Positions 44,931-52,690 of a stretch of DNA of 64,000 bases are shown here, piece by piece (the stretch's first letter is position 1; each line of letters starts with the position of its first letter). The notes beneath the pieces were generated by a model. It was not told the origin of the DNA. It saw only the letters and a list, made by a program, of their open reading frames with translations, and searched no databases. Made by a program: the position numbers and the translations under genes. Origin of the DNA: Caedibacter sp052030685 (GTDB lineage: Bacteria > Pseudomonadota > Gammaproteobacteria > Francisellales > Francisellaceae); assembly GCF_052030685.1 (NCBI RefSeq), contig NZ_JBQAJM010000008.1:21186-85185 (forward strand), read 5' to 3'.

Positions 44931-45616
44931 GATTTAATCACAAGTGTAATTTTTAAATCGTCACCATAGCGAAATATGATTTTCTCAGCAAGCGGATATT
45001 GATTGTCATAGAGCATGTAGTCTTTATATTGGATTTGCCAGCCTTGCTGTTTTAAATTTTGCACCAAGCCAAAATTATTGAGTGTTTTGCTGTAAGGTAC
45101 TTGCGGCATATATAAGCCACGCGCCCAATAATACAAGCCTTCAATCGGTAAACTCCAGCCAAGTTGTGACTGCATAAGTTGTTGAAGGCTCTGAGACTTG
45201 ATAACCTCGCCATTGCTACGCTTTAACTTAACTTCGTTACTATTGCCAGAAAAAGTGGTTGCACCTATGCCTAATGGTCCATAAATTTGAATCCAAAAGT
45301 CATGTTTGTTTTGTTTCCAGATAAAGTTAGCCGATTCTCCTTTGTGATTGATGATAATCCCAATCACACCAGATGCTTGCCATTGGGTTAGTTTTTGTAA
45401 GCTTTGCTGATAGCTTTGCCAAGCTTGGGCTAGCTTGAGTTCAGTATTTTGATTCGGTTGAAAACTTTGTTTGTATGCTATATTTTCTTGATTTGGGACG
45501 ATGGGAGTAAGCGGTGTTTTAGGTGTGCTGATAGTAGTACAACCTGTTATTAGTAAAATAAAAACAGTAGTCAAGGAATATAAAGCAATAGCAGGGGGGA
45601 TATGTTTTTTAAACAT
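44912..45616 (-). CDS. lolB: Outer-membrane lipoprotein insertion protein LolB
   Basis: LolB accepts lipoproteins from LolA and inserts them in the outer membrane. The 234-aa precursor has a hydrophobic leader and lipobox LITGC (Cys26). The mature part has WQASGVIGIIINHKG, ANFIWKQNKHDFWIQIYGPLG and the L-P rich GWSLPIEGLYYWARG segment, all LolB landmarks. It lies just upstream of and overlaps ispE on the same strand. Homology is modest, but order and motifs agree. Confidence 0.88.
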   Translation of the reverse strand: MFKKHIPPAIALYSLTTVFILLITGCTTISTPKTPLTPIVPNQENIAYKQSFQPNQNTELKLAQAWQSYQQSLQKLTQWQASGVIGIIINHKGESANFIWKQNKHDFWIQIYGPLGIGATTFSGNSNEVKLKRSNGEVIKSQSLQQLMQSQLGWSLPIEGLYYWARGLYMPQVPYSKTLNNFGLVQNLKQQGWQIQYKDYMLYDNQYPLAEKIIFRYGDDLKITLVIKSWLLNP

Positions 45617-45621
45617 TAGCT

Positions 45622-46161
45622 TTAGACCCCAAGCTCTTTTTTATGTATTTGCATGACTTCAGCATAATTTTGAGCATTGGCTTTAATATAAACCTTTTCA
45701 CTATCCTTTAATGGGCGAGCTTGAGCAGTAGGGGAGCCAATATACAAAAAACCTGATAGAAGGCGTTTACCTGGTGGCACCAGAGAACCCGCGCCAACAA
45801 TGACATCATCTTCAATAATGGCGCCATCTAAAATAATGGCCCCCATGCCAATTAAGACGCGATTGCCAATATGGCAGCCATGGATAACGGCGCTATGACC
45901 AATGGTTACCTCGTCACCTATGCGTGTATCATAGCCAGTGCCTAGGCTATCAAGAAATTGTGTCGTGTGCAAAATCGAATTGTCTTGGATGTTGGTTTTG
46001 CTACCAATGGTAATATTAAGTAAATCACCACGAATGCTAACATTTGGCCACACCGAGCTCATGCTACCAATACTCACATCTCCAGTTACTGTTGCCATGG
46101 GGTCAATAAATACATCACGGGCAATCTTGGGTGTTTTGCCATTAAATGAACGAATGGGCAT
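45622..46161 (-). CDS. Gamma-class carbonic anhydrase-like protein (YrdA/CaiE family)
   Basis: This left-handed beta-helix protein has about 179 aa from ATG 46161 (MPIRSFNGKTP). Hexapeptide repeats run through most of the length; RGDLLNITIGSKTNIQDNSI and the metal-ligand segment TIGHSAVIHGCHIGN (His residues) match the YrdA/gamma-carbonic anhydrase group. Enzymatic activity is uncertain in this family. An upstream in-frame ATG (46218) would add a hydrophobic stretch that homologues lack. A piece of this gene is duplicated near 49850. Confidence 0.85.
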   Translation of the reverse strand: MPIRSFNGKTPKIARDVFIDPMATVTGDVSIGSMSSVWPNVSIRGDLLNITIGSKTNIQDNSILHTTQFLDSLGTGYDTRIGDEVTIGHSAVIHGCHIGNRVLIGMGAIILDGAIIEDDVIVGAGSLVPPGKRLLSGFLYIGSPTAQARPLKDSEKVYIKANAQNYAEVMQIHKKELGV

Positions 46162-46275
46162 GGTAATACTCTTTTGTTTTAAGCTAATAAGAGGAAATAT
46201 ATACCCAACACAAACCATTTTCCAGAGTTTCTTGCTTTGTCTTTTGCGGGGTGAACTCTGGTAATGGTAGATACG

Positions 46276-47706
46276 TTAATAACCAATAAAGTAACCAATT
46301 GCTATAAACAACCAAGATATTAGATAAGCAAAAAGCATAAATGGGAGTATTACTTTTAACCAACTAGTATAAGAAACTCGCCCTAGAGCTAACATAGCAA
46401 GCGTTCCGCCCGAGGTTGGTACTATAAGGTTGGTAAGCCCGTCCCCTATTTGAAATGCCAATATCATCAACTGCTTACTCATTCCAATGAGTTGAGCAAC
46501 AGGTAAAAGCACAGGCATTGTTGCTAGAGCTTGCCCAGACCCTCCAGGGATAAATAAGTTTATTATTCCTTGAACGACGCTCATCAGAATAGCTGATAGC
46601 ATGGTTGGAATATTATCTAGTGATCCACTTAGGTGATATATAATTGTATCAATAATGTGTCCTTGCTCTAGAACCACCTTGATGGATGCAGCCATGCCAA
46701 TCACTAAAGCACCAGCTGTGACAGTAGAGGCTCCTTTTATCATGGTCTGAATAAAGTAATTTGGGGAGTATCTATTGATGATTGCAACAATAAAGGCCAC
46801 TATTAAAAAAACAGCAGCAATTTGATTAATATACCATCCGTCTATAAATGCAGAGCCAAGAGCAATAATGATAATGCCAATGAATAAGGTTGCAATAATA
46901 AGACTATCTTTTAATGACATAGAATATTCATGTAGTTCTTTTGTTAGCGACAAATCATATTCTTTATCACTTTGTTCGAAAATTTGGTGTTTAGGAGCTA
47001 CAAAGCGTACTATGTAATAAGCTAGTGCTGATAATGTGACAAAAACGAGAATGCTCCTTAATAGAGCCCCTGAAAACAAAGGTAGTTGTGCTAGATGTTG
47101 AGCCACGCCAATTGTATAAGGATTGATAGGAGATAAGGCAAAACCAATACCAATTCCACCAACAGCAATACAGACTCCTACAACATTAGATAAATTAAGT
47201 GCAGAGGAAATTAATATTGCGATAGGAATTAACGCGATGTTATTCTCAAAGCCCACACTTATGCCAAAAATGCCATAAAGATAAGTTGCTAAAAAGATTA
47301 ATACGTTCTTTTTTTCAACCCCAATATGTTTGACCGCTGTCCCAATTGCATTTTCTAATGCTCCTGATATTGAGAGTAAATGAAATAACCCTCCAGCTAT
47401 AAACACAATAAATAAATATTGCCCAGCAGCTAAAAGGCCTTTTGGAATGGCGACAAACATATCAAAAATATTAACGGGTGTTTGCTTAATATGGTGGTAT
47501 GAATGCGCGACTACGGTGACTTTTCCATTGACTGTAATTCTGTGGAACTCTCCAGCAGGAATCAAATAGGTTAAAATAACTGCAATAACCAATATGTAAA
47601 ATATCAATGCCATTGGGTCATCAATTTTTTGATACCATTTTTTAGCTGACTCGTTAGTAAGATGATCCTCTATGAAAAAATTATTTTGTACTTTATGTTT
47701 ATTCAT
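46276..47706 (-). CDS. YfcC-family membrane carrier
   Basis: This 476-aa inner-membrane protein of the YfcC/DcuC-like superfamily has 11-12 hydrophobic helices. An N-terminal cytosolic stretch precedes PMALIFYILVIAVILTYLIPAGEF, and two GGSGQ/TSGGT re-entrant-like loops (FIPGGSGQALATMP and VPTSGGTLAMLALG) lie in the C-terminal half. Such carriers move amino acids, peptides or dicarboxylates. Here it is last in an operon with an AllC-like amidohydrolase and a DUF1028 protein, so uptake of a ureido or amide compound is inferred. Nine G residues end 2 bases before its ATG. Confidence 0.8.
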   Translation of the reverse strand: MNKHKVQNNFFIEDHLTNESAKKWYQKIDDPMALIFYILVIAVILTYLIPAGEFHRITVNGKVTVVAHSYHHIKQTPVNIFDMFVAIPKGLLAAGQYLFIVFIAGGLFHLLSISGALENAIGTAVKHIGVEKKNVLIFLATYLYGIFGISVGFENNIALIPIAILISSALNLSNVVGVCIAVGGIGIGFALSPINPYTIGVAQHLAQLPLFSGALLRSILVFVTLSALAYYIVRFVAPKHQIFEQSDKEYDLSLTKELHEYSMSLKDSLIIATLFIGIIIIALGSAFIDGWYINQIAAVFLIVAFIVAIINRYSPNYFIQTMIKGASTVTAGALVIGMAASIKVVLEQGHIIDTIIYHLSGSLDNIPTMLSAILMSVVQGIINLFIPGGSGQALATMPVLLPVAQLIGMSKQLMILAFQIGDGLTNLIVPTSGGTLAMLALGRVSYTSWLKVILPFMLFAYLISWLFIAIGYFIGY

Positions 47707-47720
47707 GTCCCCCCCCCAGG
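47707..47720 (-). promoter_or_regulatory. Poly-G9 tract in the ribosome-binding region of the carrier gene
   Basis: On the minus strand nine consecutive G residues (47709-47717) are followed by AC and the ATG. The tract occupies the Shine-Dalgarno position, so changes in tract length by slippage would change ribosome binding and spacing. It is the only such G/C run noticed in this AT-rich window. Confidence 0.6.
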
Positions 47721-47732
47721 TATTATATTATG

Positions 47733-48956
47733 TTAGATTTCAATGTGTTTTATAAAGTGTTCAAGTATTTGGGCAGCTATGATAGTGTCTTTAAAATCAA
47801 TCTCTTCTTGTGGGTGATGGCTTAATCCAGCCTTGCAGCGCAAAAATAGCATAGCAATGGGTGTTAAACTCTGCATAGCAAGCCCATCATGTCCTGCGCC
47901 ACTAAATAAGTGAAATGCTGGGATATCAAGTGAAGTTATTGCTTTTGCAAGCTGCTGTTGTAGATTAGAGTCACATCTAGCACCATCCATTTGATAGTTT
48001 TTGTTGGCATTTATTTGTATTTGTGATTTTTTAGCTACATCGTTTGCATATTGGTATATTTTCTTAGCGGCATCTTGACGTATTTCTGGAGTAGGAGAGC
48101 GTATTTCAACAGTCATCTCAACACTGTCAGGAATGACGTTGACGGCATTTGGTTTCACTGTTAGCTCACCAACAACACCGACTAGGTTTTCAGTTTGGGC
48201 AAAAAGGTTATTTGCATAACAGACGATGTTTGCTGCTGCTAGTAGTGCATCTTTACGCAAATGCATCGGTGTTGTTCCTGCATGATTTGCTTGTCCTTGA
48301 AGCTTTATGCGGTGGCGTTCAATGCCTGTGATTGCTGTAACAATGCCAACAGGTAGTTTTTTTTCCTCAAGTACAGGGCCCTGTTCTATATGAACCTCAA
48401 AAAAACCGATAACTTCGTCTTTGCTGTATGAGCATTCTGCAAGTTTATTTGGATCTGCACCAATAAATTTTAAGGCATCAACCAATGATATCCCATCTTT
48501 GTCAACAATGGTTAAGTCTTCATTTGTAACATTGCCACATAATGCCCTACTACCCAAAAGTGTTTCAGGGTAACGAACACCTTCTTCATCACCAAAGGCT
48601 ACTAACTCAATGTTGCAAGGGACGCTGACATTGTTTTCATATAATTTTTTCAGCACATACAACGGTAAAAGAACACCTAAAATGCCATCATATTTTCCGC
48701 CTTCAATGACTGTGTCTTGATGAGATCCTATGATTAGTGTTTTGCTTCTATTCTCTCCTTTATATAGACCTCTGAGATTTCCTATAGCATCTAAATGAAC
48801 CTCTAAACCTGCTTCTTCCATCCAGCTCTTTAGTACTGGGAGAAACTCTTTATGTTCTTTTGAACAGTATAAGCGAGTTACTCCTTTTTGGCTTGAAGAA
48901 AACTGCGATGCTTGCTCGAAGTATGTGCTTATTTCTTGTTCGTCGTAATGAATCAT
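47733..48956 (-). CDS. M20 amidohydrolase, allantoate amidohydrolase/N-carbamoyl-amino acid hydrolase type
   Basis: This dinuclear metal hydrolase has about 407 aa. Metal ligands are in IGSHQDTVIEGGKYDG (His and Asp), FGDEEGVRYPE (Glu), FFEVHIEQGP (His) and SGAGHDGLAM near the C-terminus. The dimerisation domain includes NHAGTTPMHLRKDAL. The family splits into AllC (allantoate), ureidoglycine hydrolase and L-carbamoylase; the substrate here is not decidable. ATG 48956 is preferred because GGGAAA is upstream; 48968 is possible. It is in an operon between a DUF1028 gene and the carrier. Confidence 0.86.
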   Translation of the reverse strand: MIHYDEQEISTYFEQASQFSSSQKGVTRLYCSKEHKEFLPVLKSWMEEAGLEVHLDAIGNLRGLYKGENRSKTLIIGSHQDTVIEGGKYDGILGVLLPLYVLKKLYENNVSVPCNIELVAFGDEEGVRYPETLLGSRALCGNVTNEDLTIVDKDGISLVDALKFIGADPNKLAECSYSKDEVIGFFEVHIEQGPVLEEKKLPVGIVTAITGIERHRIKLQGQANHAGTTPMHLRKDALLAAANIVCYANNLFAQTENLVGVVGELTVKPNAVNVIPDSVEMTVEIRSPTPEIRQDAAKKIYQYANDVAKKSQIQINANKNYQMDGARCDSNLQQQLAKAITSLDIPAFHLFSGAGHDGLAMQSLTPIAMLFLRCKAGLSHHPQEEIDFKDTIIAAQILEHFIKHIEI

Positions 48957-49023
48957 TTTATTTCCCATCTTTATATGTTTTATTTCATTTTGTTAATTTT
49001 TATATTACGCTTGCCGAGATTAG

Positions 49024-49704
49024 CTATGGGTCATTACCTGCTTTGCTGTAGGCGCTTTTGGTTGGAATGGCATTAATAAATGACTGAAAGTCGATATGAC
49101 AATACTTTTGGTATAAGTCTCTCAATTCATCTATAAGAAGGTGGCGTTGCGTTGAGTCAATCCTTAAGTCGATAGGGCTTTTATTTGCATTTACAACTTT
49201 AATGGCAGTGGAAACGGCACCTTTTTTATCACCTCCTGCTTTTAAGCCAGATTCTAATGCTAATATTAACCTATCGACAAGGTTACCTTCCGCGCAGAAA
49301 TACCCGTCAAGCATGTCTTCAAGCACTCTATTGCTTTGAAGTCGATTACCTGCGACTGCAACATTTCTCTGACAAATTGCTTCAGCATAGCCTTCGTTTT
49401 TACAACCTGTATGCGCTGCAGTATTGCCCATTTTATCAACGACAATTAGCTGGCGATATTCACGATTTATATCGGCGAGTATAGCTTTGTTTATTGCGTC
49501 TTCCGCAGTGCTTCCCATTTGTATAGCATGCTTAATTTTATCTGCATATAATATGTTCGTATAATAGCCTTGTGTAGCAATTGCCCCCACATCGCAAAAA
49601 GCGTGTGGTACAAAGCCACCCACGCAGATCGATGCAGTGACAGTTGCTACTGCGTAAGTCTCATTTTCTTTTGCAACAATTGAATAGGTCAAAACTTCCC
49701 CCAT
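49024..49704 (-). CDS. DUF1028 family protein (putative Ntn-type hydrolase)
   Basis: This roughly 226-aa cytosolic protein has the DUF1028 pattern: TYSIVAKENETYAVATVTASI at the start, VGAIATQGYYTNILYADK, LIVVDKMGNTAAHTG, NEGYAEAI, and QSNRVLEDMLDGYF. DUF1028 proteins resemble N-terminal nucleophile hydrolases and often accompany amide or carbamoyl catabolism genes. TTG 49692 (homologue-like MTYSIVA) with GGGGGAAG upstream is an attractive alternative start. It is first in the operon. No regulator is adjacent. Confidence 0.8.
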   Translation of the reverse strand: MGEVLTYSIVAKENETYAVATVTASICVGGFVPHAFCDVGAIATQGYYTNILYADKIKHAIQMGSTAEDAINKAILADINREYRQLIVVDKMGNTAAHTGCKNEGYAEAICQRNVAVAGNRLQSNRVLEDMLDGYFCAEGNLVDRLILALESGLKAGGDKKGAVSTAIKVVNANKSPIDLRIDSTQRHLLIDELRDLYQKYCHIDFQSFINAIPTKSAYSKAGNDP

Positions 49705-49770
49705 AAATAACCATTCTGTACAAATTTAACAGCATTGGTTTTAGACGTCAAATTTATCTACAAGCTTTTA

Positions 49771-49950
49771 TCATAATACTGACTAATCATGTTTTGAAAT
49801 CTAAAATATCGAGACAGTTTACAGATGGGTGATGTTGTGAGTAAATCACCACGAATGCTAATATTTGGCTATATTGAGTTCATCTGGTCGATATTCACAT
49901 CGCCAGTTACCGTTACCATCGGGTTAGTAATCACATTACGGGCAATATAC
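49771..49950. pseudogene. Chimeric relic: DUF1778 promoter region joined to a gamma-carbonic anhydrase fragment
   Basis: Bases 49771-49846 resemble the promoter, operator and first codons of the DUF1778 antitoxin at 51010-51098, both ending GGTRATGTTGTGAGTAAATCA. From 49839 on, the sequence instead matches 46019-46126, the inside of the gamma-carbonic anhydrase gene (TAAATCACCACGAATGCTAA, then CCAGTTAC, then ACGGGCAAT). The shared AGTAAATCA is the probable junction. Many point differences show it is old. No product is expected. Confidence 0.7.
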
Positions 49951-49982
49951 CATAAGGCAAGCTAGGATGAAAAAGGATGATT

Positions 49983-50873
49983 ATGAAGGTAAGTATTATA
50001 GGTGTTGGCGCAATTGGTGGATTTATTGCTGTGCGCTTACAAAACTCAAGTGTTGCAGTGCAGTTGGTTTTAAAGCAAAAGCCAGAAAATCAACAAGCAA
50101 TTGACCTTACGATCACTGGTGGTATGAAGCTTGCTGCAAGCTTTAGTGATATTGTTGATTGTGTTGAGGATATTGATGGTGATGTTATTTTTATTTGCAC
50201 AAAATCAACGGCAAATGAGTCGATATTTAAGCGATTAGGGCATTTATACAATAAAGTCATTATATTATTGCAAAATGGGATTGGTGAAGAAGAAAAACTG
50301 GTCAAGTATATAAATGAAAGTAATACAATTATTGGTGCAATAAGTCATATTAAAGTCAGTAAAGAGGGAAATGAAGTTACATGGCACAATCAATTATGTA
50401 ATATTGATTATGCTTATTTGCAGCCAAGAGATAATGTAAGTATTGATTGTCCGTTGAGTAAGGCTTTTGTTGAAGTGAGTAAGAAAGAGAGTGTATTGGA
50501 TTTACGCTTTCATAAATTACTTGTGAGCGCACCATGCAATGGTGCATCGGTTGTGTTTCAAGCAGATATGAATACACTGGCACGTAACCCTCAGATTACT
50601 CAGATGATTCGCGAGATTGCGCTTGAAGTTATTACGGTAGCTCATGCTTATGACGTTGAACTTAATGTTGAAGCGATTGATAATTTACTTATTGCTTTAG
50701 CTAAGCCAGAGTACAGACATGCTTACTTTAGTATGTGGTATGACTACAATGAAAATAAACCGATGGAGCTTGGCAGCATTTATGAAAATGTGCTTGAAAT
50801 GGCACGCTTGAAGAATCTAGAAATGCCAGCGCTTGAGGGTTTATATGAGCAGTTGGTAATAATGCAAAAATAA
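49983..50873 (+). CDS. Ketopantoate reductase family (PanE/ApbA-like) oxidoreductase
   Basis: This NADP-dependent oxidoreductase has about 296 aa. The Rossmann start is VSIIGVGAIGGFIAVRL; IFICTKS and LLQNGIGEEEKLV follow, and a helical C-terminal domain with LLVSAPCNGASVVF and GSIYENVLEMA completes it. ATG 49983 is chosen because AAAAGG lies 6 bases upstream. It may be the pantothenate-pathway PanE, but the KLLVSAPCN stretch replaces the usual K..vN.. motif form and no other pan gene is near, so another 2-keto acid may be the substrate. Confidence 0.78.
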   Translation: MKVSIIGVGAIGGFIAVRLQNSSVAVQLVLKQKPENQQAIDLTITGGMKLAASFSDIVDCVEDIDGDVIFICTKSTANESIFKRLGHLYNKVIILLQNGIGEEEKLVKYINESNTIIGAISHIKVSKEGNEVTWHNQLCNIDYAYLQPRDNVSIDCPLSKAFVEVSKKESVLDLRFHKLLVSAPCNGASVVFQADMNTLARNPQITQMIREIALEVITVAHAYDVELNVEAIDNLLIALAKPEYRHAYFSMWYDYNENKPMELGSIYENVLEMARLKNLEMPALEGLYEQLVIMQK

Positions 50874-50961
50874 ATTGAACTTCAATTACATTCCTCACCC
50901 GCGCAGCTTAAGCTGCACGACCTTTCCCACAAGGGGAGAGGTGTTAGCTGACGTAACTTAT
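50858..50961. repeat. Structured dispersed repeat, copy B
   Basis: This sequence is nearly the same as copy A at 25431-25533 in the same orientation, with about a dozen differences. It contains the palindrome GCGCAGCTTAAGCTGC and the pairing arms CCTTTCCC/GGGGAGAGG. The match begins within the last five codons of the upstream gene and includes its stop. Confidence 0.8.
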
Positions 50962-51027
50962 TATTGATTCATTGCTTAGTGTTTTTGGAGATCGAAAAAT
51001 TAGGTGTTGATCATAATAATTGACTAA

Positions 51028-51075
51028 TTGCCTAATTGCCTTTTGAAAACTATAATATCCGTATAATTTACGGAT
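51028..51075 (+). promoter_or_regulatory. Promoter and operator of the DUF1778-GNAT module
   Basis: TTGCCT at 51028-51033, a 17-base spacer and a perfect TATAAT at 51051-51056 form a sigma-70 promoter. Immediately after the -10 box lies a perfect inverted repeat, ATCCGTA (51057-51063) and TACGGAT (51069-51075), covering the expected start of transcription, as fits autorepression by the ribbon-helix-helix antitoxin. Confidence 0.75.
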
Positions 51076-51086
51076 GAGGTAATGTT

Positions 51087-51353
51087 GTGAGTAAATCAGC
51101 GCGAATAGAGTTTAAAGTGACAGATGATAGCAAAGCTATTTTTGAGAGAGCAGCTCAATTAATGGGTGTGTCTTTAACTGAATTTGGTGTGCGAGCCATG
51201 ATGAGCTTTGCTAAGAAGGTTACGACCGAACAAAACTTAATTAAACTAACGCTATCACAACAAAAAAACTTTCTTACTGCATTAGAAAATCCACCTGAGA
51301 CTAATGATGCACTGAAAAAAGCGTATCAAACATATAAGAAAACTGTTTCCTAG
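51087..51353 (+). CDS. DUF1778-type antitoxin (TacA-like)
   Basis: This 88-aa antitoxin has an N-terminal ribbon-helix-helix domain (ARIEFKVTDDSKAIFERAAQ, then LMGVSLTEFGVRAMM) and a C-terminal toxin-binding tail containing FLTALENPPETNDALKKA, the DUF1778 hallmark. The start is GTG 51087 with GAGG upstream. Toxin gene starts 11 bases after its stop. It should bind the operator at 51057-51075 together with the toxin. Confidence 0.92.
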   Translation: MSKSARIEFKVTDDSKAIFERAAQLMGVSLTEFGVRAMMSFAKKVTTEQNLIKLTLSQQKNFLTALENPPETNDALKKAYQTYKKTVS

Positions 51354-51364
51354 CAGGGTGATTA

Positions 51365-51868
51365 ATGGCATTAAAGATTGAGTTGTTAACAAAACAAAAA
51401 ATGTCTGGCATTAAATTTGACTGTGGTTATGTGGCATTAAACAACTACATACTCAAGCAAGCTAAACAAGATATGAAAAGACACGTTTGTGCAACGTATA
51501 TTTTGCAAGATAATTCTTCTTTAATAGGGTTTTATACGCTTTCATCAACCATTATTCATCTGGATCAATTGTCCAGTATCAATGATGAAATGGCGAAGAA
51601 GCTGCCAAAATATCCATACTTGCCGGCAACATTATTAGGTCGATTAGCAGTTCAAAGTGAGGCAAAAGGAAAAGGCTATGGTGAGCTGCTTTTGGTTGAT
51701 GCTTTAGCTCGTGCTTATGACAATAGCGCGGTTATAGGATCGATTGCAGTGGTTGTTGGTGCAAAAGATCATACAGCGGAGCGATTTTATAAACGCTATG
51801 GTTTTTTAACGCTGAGGGATAATCAACTATTTATCACAATGGATACGATTAAAGGGATGTTTGGATAG
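51365..51868 (+). CDS. GNAT-family toxin (TacT-like acetyltransferase)
   Basis: This 167-aa GCN5-type acetyltransferase shows KFDCGYVALNNYILKQAKQD at the N-terminus, the core TLLGRLAVQSEAKGKGYGELLL with the acetyl-CoA loop (KGKGYG), and FYKRYGF near the end. By family knowledge, TacT-like toxins acetylate the amino group of charged tRNAs and stop translation. It is downstream of and co-transcribed with the DUF1778 antitoxin. The length and order are typical, and the module looks intact. Confidence 0.93.
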   Translation: MALKIELLTKQKMSGIKFDCGYVALNNYILKQAKQDMKRHVCATYILQDNSSLIGFYTLSSTIIHLDQLSSINDEMAKKLPKYPYLPATLLGRLAVQSEAKGKGYGELLLVDALARAYDNSAVIGSIAVVVGAKDHTAERFYKRYGFLTLRDNQLFITMDTIKGMFG

Positions 51869-52005
51869 CCTGTTGTGTTCAGTATAGATGATTTTTCTAG
51901 TTTACTTTGATTATCAATTATCGATAAGTTCTTAAGCAAAGAAACACTATCAAATGCTTGGTAACTGGTATAAGCTGACACCATAGGAAATAGCTACAAC
52001 ATCTT

Positions 52006-52680
52006 ATGCATTTAGATTTTAAACACTTTGTTTTTGACTTAGATAACACACTTTATTCAGCAAGCTCGGCATTTTTTGATTTGCAATTACGCAATATGTC
52101 TGACTTTATTATTGAGAAGTTAAAAGTAACGCGCAAAGAAGCAGATTTTTTGCGTGAAGAATATTATCACAGCTTTGGCACAACAATGCATGGTTTAATG
52201 CACCACCATGCAATTGATCCCTATGAATTTCTGGCAGTGATTGATAATGTGCCATTGGAGCGTTTGCATTTGGATGATGAGCTTTTAGGTTTGTTAAATA
52301 GCTTAAAATCAAATGGTAAACACTTATCTATTTTCACTAATGGCTCGCTTTATCATGCGGATCGGGTGATGTCTAAATTATCCCTTGATGAGGTGATTAA
52401 AGATGTTGTCACATTAGAGTGTACGGGGCTTGTGCCTAAGCCAGATCCTAAAGCATATCAATTTTGCTTTGAGCGCTTGGATATAGACCCTAAAAAAGCA
52501 GTTTTTTTTGAAGACTCATCACATAATTTAATTCCTGCCAAACATATGGGAATGACAACGGTACTTGTTAACGCTGATGATACAGCACATGCACGCTTTA
52601 TAGCGCACCCTGAGATTGATTATTTTGTCGAAGATGTACCATCCTTTTTAAAAGGAAAGTTTTTAGAAAAGCGGGTTTAG
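52006..52680 (+). CDS. HAD-family pyrimidine 5'-nucleotidase
   Basis: This 224-aa HAD hydrolase is of the SDT1/YjjG-like pyrimidine 5'-nucleotidase type. Motif I is FVFDLDNTLYSASSAFFDLQ, motif II LSIFTNGS, and motif III LVPKPDPKAYQF with VFFEDSSHNL. It should dephosphorylate UMP, CMP or related nucleotides in the cytosol. No Shine-Dalgarno site is evident before ATG 52006. It is convergent with the orphan regulator gene. Confidence 0.87.
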   Translation: MHLDFKHFVFDLDNTLYSASSAFFDLQLRNMSDFIIEKLKVTRKEADFLREEYYHSFGTTMHGLMHHHAIDPYEFLAVIDNVPLERLHLDDELLGLLNSLKSNGKHLSIFTNGSLYHADRVMSKLSLDEVIKDVVTLECTGLVPKPDPKAYQFCFERLDIDPKKAVFFEDSSHNLIPAKHMGMTTVLVNADDTAHARFIAHPEIDYFVEDVPSFLKGKFLEKRV

Positions 52681-52690
52681 GGGTAGTTTA

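Noticed and set aside
46162..46218. Upstream start of the gamma-carbonic anhydrase gene adding a hydrophobic N-terminus
   Set aside because: Family members start directly at the MPIRSFNG-like segment, and the extra residues show no proper signal peptide.
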